From Paenibacillus hamazuiensis (GTDB taxonomy: Bacteria; Bacillota; Bacilli; Paenibacillales; NBRC-103111), in the NCBI RefSeq assembly GCF_023276405.1, contig NZ_JALRMO010000001.1, forward strand, positions 186,001 to 250,000: a stretch of DNA of 64,000 nt, written 5' to 3'. The position numbers and the translations under genes are program-made. The notes under the pieces were generated by a model. The model was not told where the DNA came from. It did not search any database and worked only from the letters and a program-made list of their open reading frames with translations. Positions 9,387 through 18,180 of the stretch are shown here, piece after piece (the stretch's first letter is position 1; every line of letters begins with the position of its first letter).

Positions 9387-9930
9387 AGTGCGCGAAAAAC
9401 AAAACGAACTTCGGCCGTACCGGAGAGTGCAACTGTCGCTCTTATGATCGGGCCGTCCGGACACGAAAACTTCTTCGCCGCAGGCCGACAAGAAGGTTGC
9501 TTTCGCTTGCGAGGCTTGCGAGGCGGGAGAAATCGGGGCCGCGGTCCGGGGCGCGCAGCCAATGTTGTCAGTTTAAGTCCCCAAAAGCTTGCCTTGCTTG
9601 CCCCCCGGGTTCATAAAGGAACTACGATGCGCTAAAATGGCCATTTCGGGTGGTTGGCAAAAAATAAAGGAACTACGGTTACCTATTTGCATGTTTTGCC
9701 GCCCGAGACGCCGTTTCTGACCGAATTAAAGCATCTCAGTTCCTTTATTTTTTCGGATGCGATCATTCACCGGTGCATAGCGAACGTATGTTCCTCTAAG
9801 CTTATGTCCCTCGCGAGGTTGGCCCTCATTTCCAAGCAAACGCATGAACCTGACAGCATTGGGCGTGCAGCGGGTACTTCTTCACATTTTATATGCTGCA
9901 AACTTTATATCCAAAAAGGAGGATTCCACA
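9387..9930 (+). other. Non-coding gap with copies of a dispersed repeat
   Basis: No credible gene lies here. From 9613 to 9800 there are two GGAACTACG motifs (9618-9626, 9669-9677) and the inverted counterparts CATCTCAGTTCC (9732-9743) and TAGCGAACGTATGTTCC (9778-9794). The same set recurs at 59973-60097. The gap splits the permease and ATPase genes of one importer, so the element probably inserted into an existing operon. A strong AAAAAGGAGGA site for the next gene sits at the right end. Confidence 0.7.
9613..9800. repeat. Dispersed palindromic repeat, family GGAACTACGG, copy A
   Basis: Direct GGAACTACG motifs and inverted AGTTCC-type motifs frame about 190 bases. Order and wording match copy B at 59973-60104. 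The partial palindrome between AAGGAACT and AGTTCCTT suggests a foldable, REP- or MITE-like element rather than a gene. Confidence 0.65.
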
Positions 9931-12324
9931 GTGAAGCCGCTTCTCGAGATCGAACAATTGCACGTGGATTTTGCCACGAGCCGGGGCTGGTTGAACGCGA
10001 TTGCGGATTTGACGTTGTCCATCGGTGCCGGTGAGACCGTTTGCCTGGTCGGCGAATCGGGAAGCGGGAAAACCGTGGCCTCCAAGGCGGTCATGCGCCT
10101 TATCGAACACGAGAACGGCGTCATTTCGGGAGGCGGCATCCGCCTAAACGGCGTCGATATCGCTGTGCTGCCTGAGGAGCGGGTTCGCCCGCTTCGCGGC
10201 AAGCGGATGGCGATGGTGTTTCAGGAGCCGATGGCCGCATTCGATCCGGTGTTTACGGTCGGCAGCCAAATCGCCGAAACGATGCTGCAGCATAAGCGGG
10301 TGACGAAGCGGGAGGCATGGCGGGCCGCAGCGGAGCTGCTGCGGCGGGTCGGCATTCCGGAGCCGGAGCTGCGCATGAAGCAGTATCCGGGCGAGCTGTC
10401 CGGCGGCATGCTGCAGCGCGCGATGATCGCCATGGCGCTTGCATGCGAGCCGGAGCTGCTCATCGCCGACGAGCCGACGACGGCGCTCGACGTGACGGTC
10501 CAGGCGCAGATCCTGCAGCTGCTGAAGGATCTGCAGGCGGAGTACCGGATGGCGATTTTGCTCATCACGCACGATATGGGCATCGCCGCACAAATGGCCG
10601 ACCGCATCGTCGTCATGTACGCCGGAACGGTCGTCGAGCAGGCGACGGCCCGGCAGCTGTTCGCGCAGCCGTACCACCCGTATACGCAGGGGCTGCTCCG
10701 ATCGATCGCGACGCTGGAGGGCTCGCCGGACGCGGACGGCAAGCTTTATTCGATCGCCGGCTCCATTCCCGGCTTAAGCGAGCTTCCGTCAGGCTGCCGG
10801 TTCCACCCGCGCTGTCCGTACCGGACGGAGCGGTGCGAGCGGGACGCCCCGCCGCTGCTGGAGGCGGACGGGCGTCTGGCGGCATGCTGGCATGCCGGCG
10901 AGCTTGCCGCAACGGCGGCAAAAGCCGGCGGAAGCGGCCTGGCCGTGCATGGCAGCGCATCTGCCGCCGGAAAAGGCGCGATCGTGCAGAGCGTCGCGTC
11001 TGCAGCCAGGAGCGGCGTGGCTGAGCAGAGCATCGGGTCTGCAGCCGGAAGTGGCTTGGCCGCGCAGAGCGTTGCGTCTGCTGCCGGGAATGACCCGGCT
11101 GCGCATAGCGACGCATCTGCCGTTGTGAATGACCCCGCCGCGCAGAGCATCGGGTCTGTAGCCGGAAGTGGCTTGGCCGCGCAGAGCATCGCATCTGCTG
11201 CGGGGAACGGCGCGGCTGAGCAGAGTCCCGCGTCTGCCGCGGGGAACGGCGCGGCTGAGCAGAACATCTCGTCTGCTGCCGGGAGCGACCGAACCGCGCA
11301 GATCGGCACCTCCGCCGCCGTCTACGACCCCGAGCAAGCCGAAGTGTCGCCCGGAGGGCCGGACGTTTTGTTCGAGGCCCGGCAGCTGCATAAATATTAC
11401 CCGCTCGGCAAAAGCTGGCTTCACCGCCCGCAAGGTTGGGTTCGCGCCGTAGACGATGTGTCGCTGACGATCCGGCGCGGGGAAGTGTTCGGGCTCGTCG
11501 GCGAGTCGGGCAGCGGCAAATCGACGCTCGGGCGGCTGCTGCTGCAGATGGAGCGGCCGACGTCCGGTCAGGTCGTCTTCGAGGGCAACGACTTGACCCG
11601 TCTGAACCGAACGCAGCTGCGCGAAGCCAGGAAAGACATGCAGATCATTTTCCAGGACCCGTACGGGTCGCTCAGCCCGCGCTGGAAAATCGGCGATATT
11701 ATCGCCGAGCCGCTGGAGGTGCACGGGCTGGCAACCGGAAAGGAGAAGCGTCGACGGGTGGAGGAGCTGCTGGAGACGGTAGGCTTGAATCCCGGTTGGT
11801 ATGACCGGTATCCGCACGAATTTTCCGGCGGCCAGCGGCAGCGGATCGGCATCGCCAGGGCGCTCGCGCTGCGCCCGAAGTTCATTTTGGCCGACGAAGC
11901 GGTGTCGGCGCTTGATGTGTCGGTGCAAGCGCAAATCGTCAACCTGCTGCAGGAGCTGCACAGGCGGCTCGGCTTGACGATGATGTTTATCGCACACGGC
12001 CTGCAGGTGGTGCGCCATCTGTCGACGCGCATCGGTGTCATGTACCTCGGCCGGCTGGTTGAAATCGGTCCCGGCGACGAGGTGTTCCGCAGTCCCGCAC
12101 ATCCGTACACGAAGCTGCTGCTCTCCTCGGTGCCGGTGCCGGACCCGTTCCGCGAGCGCCCGCGGATTGAGCTGCCCGGCGAAATTCCGTCCCCGGCCAA
12201 CCCTCCCGCCGGCTGCCGGTTTCATCCGCGCTGCCCGGCGGCGACGGCCCGCTGCAGGGAGCAGGAGCCTTCGCTTCGCGAAGTCGGGCCCGGGCGCTGG
12301 ACGGCGTGCCATTTTCCGCTATAA
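9931..12324 (+). CDS. Fused double ABC ATPase (OppD-OppF type) with repeat linker
   Basis: This 797-residue protein joins two complete oligopeptide-type ATPases. The first (about residues 5-330) has Walker A GESGSGKT, signature LSGGML, Walker B ending LLIADEP and a C-terminal Cys-containing HPRCPYR segment. The second (about 480-797) has [23 protein letters not shown] and HPRCPAA. Both look catalytically intact. Between them lie ten 13-residue repeats (residues 331-460). GTG at 9931 follows AAAAAGGAGGA; an upstream in-frame ATG at 9844 lacks such a site. It powers the importer of the three preceding genes. OppD-OppF fusions occur elsewhere (GsiA-like); the long repeat linker is the odd part. 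Confidence 0.92.
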   Translation: MKPLLEIEQLHVDFATSRGWLNAIADLTLSIGAGETVCLVGESGSGKTVASKAVMRLIEHENGVISGGGIRLNGVDIAVLPEERVRPLRGKRMAMVFQEPMAAFDPVFTVGSQIAETMLQHKRVTKREAWRAAAELLRRVGIPEPELRMKQYPGELSGGMLQRAMIAMALACEPELLIADEPTTALDVTVQAQILQLLKDLQAEYRMAILLITHDMGIAAQMADRIVVMYAGTVVEQATARQLFAQPYHPYTQGLLRSIATLEGSPDADGKLYSIAGSIPGLSELPSGCRFHPRCPYRTERCERDAPPLLEADGRLAACWHAGELAATAAKAGGSGLAVHGSASAAGKGAIVQSVASAARSGVAEQSIGSAAGSGLAAQSVASAAGNDPAAHSDASAVVNDPAAQSIGSVAGSGLAAQSIASAAGNGAAEQSPASAAGNGAAEQNISSAAGSDRTAQIGTSAAVYDPEQAEVSPGGPDVLFEARQLHKYYPLGKSWLHRPQGWVRAVDDVSLTIRRGEVFGLVGESGSGKSTLGRLLLQMERPTSGQVVFEGNDLTRLNRTQLREARKDMQIIFQDPYGSLSPRWKIGDIIAEPLEVHGLATGKEKRRRVEELLETVGLNPGWYDRYPHEFSGGQRQRIGIARALALRPKFILADEAVSALDVSVQAQIVNLLQELHRRLGLTMMFIAHGLQVVRHLSTRIGVMYLGRLVEIGPGDEVFRSPAHPYTKLLLSSVPVPDPFRERPRIELPGEIPSPANPPAGCRFHPRCPAATARCREQEPSLREVGPGRWTACHFPL
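10921..11310 (+). repeat. 39-bp in-frame tandem repeats encoding the ATPase linker
   Basis: Ten units of 39 bases encode 13-residue repeats of consensus SAAGxGxAxQSxA, plus a partial eleventh. A 45-base stretch spanning units 3-4 recurs with one change across units 6-7, 117 bases on, so a three-unit block was duplicated recently. The array keeps frame throughout. Confidence 0.9.
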
Positions 12325-12346
12325 AGATCAAGAGGAGTAGATATGG

Positions 12347-13198
12347 ATGAAAAGGTTAAAAGCAACGTTTATTCTCGCTTCGGTGCTGCTGCTTGCGGCG
12401 GGATGCGGCAGCGGGGCCAAACAGACCGCAACGGACGCCGGAGCCGCGGGAGCGGCTTCGGCCCAGGCCAACTCCAACCCGACAAAACCGAAGAAGGTGA
12501 TCGTCGGCACCGGCACGCAGTTTAAAAACATCTGCTTCATCGACGACAAAGGCAATTTGACCGGCTACGACGTCGAACTGATCCGCGAAATCGACAAACG
12601 TCTGCCCGAATACGAGTTCGAGTTCAAGACGATGGATTTTGCCAATTTGCTGCTGAGCCTGGAGACGAGCAAAATCGATTTGATCGCACATCAAATGGAA
12701 GTCAACGAGGAGCGAAAGGCGAAGTTTTTGTTCAACGACGAGGCGTATAACATTTTTCCGAACAAGGTGGTTGTGCACAAGGACAGAAACGACATTCAAT
12801 CGATCGACGATTTGAAGGGAAAAAAGGTGATCGTCGGAGCGACAAGCAATGCCTCGGTGCTGCTGCAGGATTACAACAAAACGCATAACAACGCGATTGA
12901 AATCGTGTATACCGGCAGCGGGGGCACGAACGACGCAATCGCCCAGCTGAAGTCGGGCCGCGTCGACGCCACGATCGGCACGCAGTTCGCGGTCGATCAG
13001 CGCAACCGCGATGTCGACGCGCAGCAAAAAACGGTCGGACCGGCGATTTCCAACTCGAAGGTGTACTTCATTTTGCGCAAGGATGAGACCGGTCTGAAGA
13101 CGAAGGTGGACGAAACGCTGCGCGCGATCAAGCAGGACGGCACCTTGGCGAAGCTGAGCACGCAGTGGCTCGGCGCGGATTATACGGTAAGCCAGTAG
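12347..13198 (+). CDS. Polar amino-acid ABC importer binding lipoprotein (cystine type)
   Basis: The 283-residue family 3 solute-binding protein has a lipoprotein signal peptide ending LLLAAGC. It then shows the amino-acid-binder fold: ICFIDDKGNLTGYDVELIREI (split: GYDVELIREI, residues about 72-81), a MDFANLLLSLETSKIDLIAH region, and LKGKKVIVGATSN. It resembles TcyJ/TcyK and YxeM of B. subtilis, which bind cystine and S-modified cysteines. ATG at 12347 lies after AAGAGGAG. It heads a second importer inside the block, followed by two permeases and an ATPase. Confidence 0.9.
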   Translation: MKRLKATFILASVLLLAAGCGSGAKQTATDAGAAGAASAQANSNPTKPKKVIVGTGTQFKNICFIDDKGNLTGYDVELIREIDKRLPEYEFEFKTMDFANLLLSLETSKIDLIAHQMEVNEERKAKFLFNDEAYNIFPNKVVVHKDRNDIQSIDDLKGKKVIVGATSNASVLLQDYNKTHNNAIEIVYTGSGGTNDAIAQLKSGRVDATIGTQFAVDQRNRDVDAQQKTVGPAISNSKVYFILRKDETGLKTKVDETLRAIKQDGTLAKLSTQWLGADYTVSQ

Positions 13199-13230
13199 CG
13201 GGCAAATCTGCGAAAAAAAGGAGGCGTACT

Positions 13231-13989
13231 ATGGGCAAAGCGTTTGACCCGCTGCTGATTTGGGAGTATCTTCCCAAACTGCTGCAATATCTCCCGACCA
13301 CGCTGCTGATTTTGGCGGCTTCCGTGCTGCTGGGCGTCGCGATCGGACTGCTGCTCGCGCTGATTCGGCTGTACCGGCTGCCCGTGCTGAATCAACTCGT
13401 TATAGCCTATGTGTCGTTTACGCGGGGGACGCCGATTTTGATCCAGCTGTTCCTCGTATATTACGGCATTCCGGAGCTGCTGCGGCTAATTTCCATCGAG
13501 GTGAGCGATATTCACGCGCTTGTATTTGTCATCGTTACATACGGGCTGCATTTCGCCGCCTTTTTTTCCGAGGTGGTGCGGGCAGCCGTGCTGAGCGTGG
13601 ACCGGGGGCAGATGGAGGCGGCGCATGCGGTCGGTATGACCGGGAGGGACGCGTTTTTCCGCATCGTGTTTCCGCAAGCGCTCATGGTGGCTTTCCCGAA
13701 TTTCGCCAATCTGGTTGTATCGAGCCTGAAGGATACGTCGCTCGCTTTTTCGCTCGGGGTGATGGATATGGTCGGCAGGGCGGAAACACTCGGCACGTCC
13801 GGCCATTTTTTGGAAATTTTTATTGCGCTCGGCATCATTTATTATGCGATTTGCGTGCTGCTGGAGCGCGGATTCGCCATCGCCGAAAGGCGGCTGCAGC
13901 GTCACGAGCGCGAGGCGCAGACGGCTTCAAGCCGCAGCGGTCCGGAGCCCGAGCCCGGGAGGATAGGAGGGGAAAGCCATTCGTATTGA
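13231..13989 (+). CDS. Polar amino-acid ABC permease 1 (TcyL/YxeN type)
   Basis: This 252-residue HisMQ-family permease has four to five transmembrane helices. The typical start LPKLLQYLPTTLLILAAS is present, as are RGTPILIQLFLVYYGIPE near residues 60-77 and the EAA loop with AHAVGMTGRDAFFRIVFPQAL near residues 132-151. The start is ATG 13231, behind AAAGGAGG; the in-frame upstream extension to 13165 is arginine-rich and unlike the family. Its end overlaps the next gene by 11 bases if that gene starts at ATT 13979. Confidence 0.92.
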   Translation: MGKAFDPLLIWEYLPKLLQYLPTTLLILAASVLLGVAIGLLLALIRLYRLPVLNQLVIAYVSFTRGTPILIQLFLVYYGIPELLRLISIEVSDIHALVFVIVTYGLHFAAFFSEVVRAAVLSVDRGQMEAAHAVGMTGRDAFFRIVFPQALMVAFPNFANLVVSSLKDTSLAFSLGVMDMVGRAETLGTSGHFLEIFIALGIIYYAICVLLERGFAIAERRLQRHEREAQTASSRSGPEPEPGRIGGESHSY

Positions 13990-14689
13990 CGCTGCCTTTA
14001 TATTTACGGCATTTCTGGAAATTATCAAGGCGCTGCCGCTGACGCTGGCGATCTCGACGGTGCCGCTTGCGTTCGGCTTCGCCATTGGCCTTGCGATCGC
14101 GCTGATTCGCATTTACAAGGTCCGCGGGCTGCACCGGGTGGCCGGGGCTTACGTTTCTGTTGTGCGGGGTACGCCGCTGCTGCTTCATATCATGATCATA
14201 TACTTCGGACTGCCGATGCTGTTCGACTCGCTTTCCGCGCAGTACGGCTGGGGACTTAAGTCCAGTTCAATACCGCTCGTGACGTTCGTGCTCATCGCCT
14301 TCTCGATCAATTCCGGCGCTTATATGTCGGAGGCGATCCGCTCGGGCATTTTGGCGGTCGGCGCGGGGCAAACGGAAGCGGCGTATTCGATCGGCATGAC
14401 GGGCCCGCAGGCGATGCGGCGCATCGTGCTGCCTCAGGCGCTGATGGCCGGCCTGCCGAATTTGCTGCACAAATTTATCGGCCTGCTGCACGGCTCCTCG
14501 CTTGCCTTTACGATCTCGCTGCAGGAGCTGAACGGCAAGGCGCACATTGTGGCCACGACGAACTTGAAGTTTCTGGAGGCCTTTATTGCCGCTGCGTTCA
14601 TCTACTGGGGGCTGACCTTGCTCGCGGAATGGGGGACGGCGCTGCTGGAAAAGCGGCTGCATACTTACAACAAGGGGGGCGTAGCATGA
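13979..14689 (+). CDS. Polar amino-acid ABC permease 2, probable ATT start
   Basis: This HisMQ-family permease is about 236 residues long. It has YVSVVRGTPLLLHIMIIYFGLP and an EAA loop AYSIGMTGPQAMRRIVLPQA. No ATG, GTG or TTG in frame lies near a ribosome site that would include the first helix. The frame runs up to an ATT at 13979, which follows AGGAGGGG by a normal six bases and gives IRIDAAFIFTAFLEIIKALP, the expected N-terminus. The first standard start, GTG 14060, would delete most of helix 1 and has no ribosome site. ATT is a rare but real start codon (known for infC), so I use it here. Confidence 0.82.
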   Translation: MRIDAAFIFTAFLEIIKALPLTLAISTVPLAFGFAIGLAIALIRIYKVRGLHRVAGAYVSVVRGTPLLLHIMIIYFGLPMLFDSLSAQYGWGLKSSSIPLVTFVLIAFSINSGAYMSEAIRSGILAVGAGQTEAAYSIGMTGPQAMRRIVLPQALMAGLPNLLHKFIGLLHGSSLAFTISLQELNGKAHIVATTNLKFLEAFIAAAFIYWGLTLLAEWGTALLEKRLHTYNKGGVA

Positions 14690-15438
14690 TTCGGCTGACC
14701 AATATCCGCAAAACGTTCGGCGCCTCGGAGGTGCTGAAAGGGATCGATCTGGCCGTCGGCAAAGGCGACGTGGTCGTCATCGTCGGTCCGAGCGGCTCCG
14801 GCAAGACGACGTTGCTGCGCTGCATCAATTTTCTCGAGAGGCCGGACGACGGCGAAGTGCTGATCGGGGACCGCTCCGTGAACTGCAGGCAGCCGGCGAA
14901 AAAAGACGTGCTCGCGCTTCGCCGCAAAACGGCGATGGTGTTCCAGCATTACAACCTGTTCAAGCACAAGACGGTTTTGGAAAACGTCATGGAGGGGCTT
15001 GTCGTCGTGCAGAAGCGCTCCAAGGACGAGGCCAGGCGGATCAGCCTGCAGGTGCTGGAAAAAGTCGGTCTGTCCGGCAAGCTGGACGATTATCCCAGCC
15101 GGCTGTCCGGCGGCCAGCAGCAGCGCGTCGGCATCGCCCGGGCGCTGGCGCTGAACCCGGAGGTGATCCTGCTGGACGAACCGACCTCCGCGCTCGATCC
15201 GGAGCTGGTGTGGGAGGTGCTGGAGGTGATCCGGACGATCGCCCGCGATGGTGCCACGATGATTGTGGTGACGCACGAAATGAGCTTTGCCCGCGAGATC
15301 GCAAGCCGGGTTGTGTTTATGGACGAAGGCCGGATCGTCGAGCAGGGCGATCCCGATGAGCTGTTCGTCAGGCCGAAGGAAGAGCGGACGAGGCAATTTT
15401 TGAAAAGATTCATGCCGGACTGGAGTTATGTGATTTGA
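14686..15438 (+). CDS. Polar amino-acid ABC ATPase (TcyN/YxeO type)
   Basis: The 250-residue ATPase has Walker A GPSGSGKTT (residues about 34-42), a Q-loop in MVFQHYNLF, signature LSGGQQQRV, Walker B VILLDEPTSALDPE and the switch His in VTHEMSFA. The ATG overlaps the preceding stop as ATGA, so translation is coupled. With the two permeases and the binding protein it completes the cystine-type importer. It is very close to HisP/GlnQ/TcyN proteins; the substrate is inferred from context. Confidence 0.94.
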   Translation: MIRLTNIRKTFGASEVLKGIDLAVGKGDVVVIVGPSGSGKTTLLRCINFLERPDDGEVLIGDRSVNCRQPAKKDVLALRRKTAMVFQHYNLFKHKTVLENVMEGLVVVQKRSKDEARRISLQVLEKVGLSGKLDDYPSRLSGGQQQRVGIARALALNPEVILLDEPTSALDPELVWEVLEVIRTIARDGATMIVVTHEMSFAREIASRVVFMDEGRIVEQGDPDELFVRPKEERTRQFLKRFMPDWSYVI

Positions 15439-15453
15439 GGAGGGGTTGCGATC

Positions 15454-15954
15454 ATGGGCGAAATAATCAGGCAGGCTGCCGAAGCGGATGCGGAGCGGCT
15501 TTTCCAGGTGATCTCGGAGGCCTACCGTTCGATAAGGGAGCTTGGGATCGAATTCCGGGCGGTACACGCGGATTTGGACATGGTGCGAAGCAACGTTGCG
15601 GAGCATACGTGTTACGTGCTGGAGCTGGACGGCGTTATTGCGGCGACGCTTTCCTTAAAATCGCTCCCCGAGGTCACGCCGCATCCGTTCGTATACTGGT
15701 TCGCCGTCGATCCGGCCGCAAGCGGCAGGGGCATCGGCTCCAGGCTGCTGACCTATGTGGAGCGCGATGTCGTCAGGGATACGCTGCTTGCCCCCGCCGT
15801 CGTTCTCGCCACCTCGCGGAAGCATCCGTGGCTGCTGCCGATGTACCGGCGCAGAGGTTACGAGCCGTTTTTCGAACGCCCGCTCGGGCAGGACGATACG
15901 CTCGTTTTTATGAAAAAGACGCTCCTGCCCGCATCGTCCGCTCTGCCGGGTTGA
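15454..15954 (+). CDS. GNAT N-acetyltransferase 1
   Basis: The 166-residue GNAT-fold protein carries the acetyl-CoA pyrophosphate-binding motif in VDPAASGRGIGSRLL (residues about 86-100) and a C-terminal RRRGYEPFFERPLG strand-loop. It begins 15 bases after the ATPase gene. In B. subtilis the Ytm and Yxe operons each encode a GNAT that N-acetylates S-modified cysteine before oxidation; this gene, between an importer and an M20 deacetylase, is a good candidate for that step. The substrate is not proven by sequence. Confidence 0.87.
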   Translation: MGEIIRQAAEADAERLFQVISEAYRSIRELGIEFRAVHADLDMVRSNVAEHTCYVLELDGVIAATLSLKSLPEVTPHPFVYWFAVDPAASGRGIGSRLLTYVERDVVRDTLLAPAVVLATSRKHPWLLPMYRRRGYEPFFERPLGQDDTLVFMKKTLLPASSALPG

Positions 15955-15990
15955 CCGGCCATTTTGCCAAAAACAAGGAGGATCATGAAC

Positions 15991-16464
15991 ATGAGCCAAA
16001 CGATCATCGATATTCAAAGTTATGCCGACACTTACGATCAACTGACGAACGCCATCCGCGGGCTGACGGAGGAGCAGCTGAAATGGAAATCCGCGCCGGA
16101 GAAGTGGAGCGTCACGGAGGTGCTGGCGCATTTGGCCGACCACAGCATCGTCTTTTCGTTCCGGATTCGGAAGCTGATTGCCGAGCCGGGGGCGCAGCTG
16201 CCTCCTTTCCAGCAGGATCCGTGGGTCGGCGAAAGCAGGGCTAATCAAAGCTCCGTGCACGATATTCTCGCCGTCTATCAGGCGCTGCTGTCCTACAACA
16301 TCCTGCTCTTCAAGCGGATTCCCGCGGAAGCGTGGGAGAAAACGGCGATCAGTCCGAGGGGAACCGAAGTTTCTCTGCTCGATTCGTTCCAATCGTTCGT
16401 GAAGCACGTGCAGACGCATTTGGCGCAGATCGAGCGGATCAAAGGGGCTCTGAACGCCTTATGA
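15991..16464 (+). CDS. DinB-superfamily protein (YfiT-like)
   Basis: This is a four-helix DinB/YfiT fold of 157 residues. LTEEQLKWKSAPEKWSVTEV is followed by LAHLADH, and HVQTH lies near the C-terminus; together they supply the usual three-His metal site. Members act as thiol-dependent S-transferases (bacillithiol or mycothiol) or have unknown roles. Two ATGs are possible: 15991, nine bases after AAGGAGG, is preferred over 15985, three bases after it. The end overlaps the M20 gene by four bases (ATGA). A bacillithiol-linked detoxification role would suit the sulfur block, but this is inference. Confidence 0.8.
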   Translation: MSQTIIDIQSYADTYDQLTNAIRGLTEEQLKWKSAPEKWSVTEVLAHLADHSIVFSFRIRKLIAEPGAQLPPFQQDPWVGESRANQSSVHDILAVYQALLSYNILLFKRIPAEAWEKTAISPRGTEVSLLDSFQSFVKHVQTHLAQIERIKGALNAL

Positions 16465-17630
16465 CGGCGTCTTCGCTGCTGGCGGAAGCGGAGGCGCTTC
16501 TTCCCGAGCTGACCCGGCTTCGGCGGGACTTTCACCGCCATCCGGAATTGTCGATGCAGGAGTTCCGGACGACCGCTGCGATCAAGCGGCTTCTTGAGGA
16601 AGCGGGCATCCGCCTTATGCCGATCGGGCTGCCCGTGGGAGCTGTCGCCGAAATCGCGGGGGCGGAGCCGGGGCCGACCGTGGCGCTGCGCGCCGACATC
16701 GACGCGCTGCCGATCCAGGAGGAGACCGGGCTGCCCTTCGCTTCGGAGGTGCAGGGTGTGATGCATGCGTGCGGTCACGATTTTCACATGACCGCGCTGC
16801 TCGGCGCAGCCCGGCTGCTGCACGCCCGCCGGGAGCGGCTTCGCGGCAGCGTCCGCCTGCTGTTCCAGCCGGCGGAGGAGAAGGGCACCGGCGCGCTTGC
16901 GCTGATCGAAGCCGGGGCGCTGGACGGGGTGCAGGCGATCTTCGGCCTGCACAACAAGCCGGAGCTGCCGGTCGGCAAGGTCGGGATCGCCGCCGGCCCG
17001 CTGATGGCCAGCGTCGACGGCTTTCGCCTGACCGTCACGGGGCGCGGCGGCCACGCCGCGATTCCGGAAGCGGCGATCGATCCGATCGTCGCGGCGAGCG
17101 CGATCGTCGGCGGGCTGCAGACGGCGGTAAGCCGCAGCATCAGCCCGTTCGACAGCGCCGTCGTCAGCGTCTGCCGCTTCCAGGCCGGAACGGCGTGGAA
17201 CGTCATTCCGGACGAGGCGAGCCTGGACGGCACGGTGCGCGCGTTCCGACCGGAGGTGCGCAGCCTTATGCCGGAGCTGCTGCAGCGCATTGCCGCCGGC
17301 ATCGCCTCGGGTTATGGCGCGGAAGCCGCTTTGAAATGGTATTCGGGCATACCGAGTGTAACGAACGACGGCCTCATGGCCGATCTGTGCCGGCGGACGG
17401 CGCTGGCCCTTGACCTTGAGGTGACGGAGGCGAAGCGGTCGGCCGGAGGGGAAGATTTCGCCTATTACCAGACGAAGGTGCCCGGCTGCTTCATGTGGGT
17501 CGGCACGGGCGGGACCGAGGAATGGCATCATCCGCGGTTTACGCTGGATGAGCGGGCGCTCGCTCCGGCGGCGGCGCTGCTCGCCGGGGCCGCGATCCAG
17601 GCCTTGGAGCATTTTGCAGGAAGGAGCTGA
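16461..17630 (+). CDS. M20-family amidohydrolase (N-acetyl-cysteine deacetylase type)
   Basis: This 389-residue M20D metallohydrolase relates to hippurate hydrolase, B. subtilis YxeP and YtnL. Motifs are DFHRHPELS, ALRADIDALPI (metal Asp), MHACGHDFHMT, QPAEEKGTG (catalytic Glu) and GEDFAYY near the end. These enzymes remove N-acyl groups from amino acids; YxeP-type members deacetylate N-acetyl-S-modified cysteines. ATG 16461 overlaps the DinB stop (ATGA); the in-frame opening further upstream lies inside the DinB gene. It would provide the last step of an acetylate / oxygenate / deacetylate route. Confidence 0.9.
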   Translation: MTASSLLAEAEALLPELTRLRRDFHRHPELSMQEFRTTAAIKRLLEEAGIRLMPIGLPVGAVAEIAGAEPGPTVALRADIDALPIQEETGLPFASEVQGVMHACGHDFHMTALLGAARLLHARRERLRGSVRLLFQPAEEKGTGALALIEAGALDGVQAIFGLHNKPELPVGKVGIAAGPLMASVDGFRLTVTGRGGHAAIPEAAIDPIVAASAIVGGLQTAVSRSISPFDSAVVSVCRFQAGTAWNVIPDEASLDGTVRAFRPEVRSLMPELLQRIAAGIASGYGAEAALKWYSGIPSVTNDGLMADLCRRTALALDLEVTEAKRSAGGEDFAYYQTKVPGCFMWVGTGGTEEWHHPRFTLDERALAPAAALLAGAAIQALEHFAGRS

Positions 17631-17634
17631 GGAG

Positions 17635-18180
17635 ATGGAAACCGTGCAAATTGTGATCCGGGATGCGCTGCCCGAGGAACGGGAAGCGGCCGTGCAGTTG
17701 TCCGTCGAGGCCTACCGTCAATATGAGAAAAGCTTCGGCGCCGAACTGTGGGAAAATTACCGGGAATCCATGATCGCTTTATGGAGAGAGGGCGGCGGTG
17801 TAGATCGACTCGTCGCCGTTCAGGACGGTCGGCTGTCCGGCAGTGTTTTATACTGCCCTCCGGTGGAACGGCTGTACCCGAGGCTGGATGCCGCAATCCC
17901 GTATCCGGAAATCCGCCTGCTCGCCGTCCGGCCCTCGGCTCGCGGGCAAGGCGTGGCGACCGCGCTCATCCGCGAGTGCGTGCGGCGCGCCGGGCAAAGC
18001 GGCGCTCCATACCTCGGGCTGCATACTTCGTACCATATGGAAGCCGCGGTCCGGTTATACCGGCGGCTCGGCTTTGAGCGGGCGCCGGAGTTCGATTTTA
18101 CCGGGGGAGACGGGCATACGCCCGTTGAAGCGTACCGGCTGCCGACCGGCACCGGCATAAGGGAGGAATATATCGGATGA
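17635..18180 (+). CDS. GNAT N-acetyltransferase 2
   Basis: The 181-residue GNAT protein has IRLLAVRPSARGQGVATALI (acetyl-CoA motif RGQGVA, residues about 101-106) and LGLHTSYHMEAAVRLYRRLG, a typical helix-4 segment. ATG 17635 is preceded by GAGGAG, four bases after the M20 stop. The stop overlaps the next ATG (ATGA). Two acetyltransferases in one block may handle different S-substituted cysteines, or one may act on a different amine. Confidence 0.87.
   Translation: METVQIVIRDALPEEREAAVQLSVEAYRQYEKSFGAELWENYRESMIALWREGGGVDRLVAVQDGRLSGSVLYCPPVERLYPRLDAAIPYPEIRLLAVRPSARGQGVATALIRECVRRAGQSGAPYLGLHTSYHMEAAVRLYRRLGFERAPEFDFTGGDGHTPVEAYRLPTGTGIREEYIG

Noticed and set aside
10789-12312. A 507-codon open frame on the minus strand across the fused ATPase gene
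   Set aside because: It is a shadow of a strongly conserved plus-strand gene in GC-rich DNA; composition is Arg/Gln/His-rich with no motif. The same reasoning removes the other long antisense frames, such as 4428-5618, 16293-17612 and 19914-21383.
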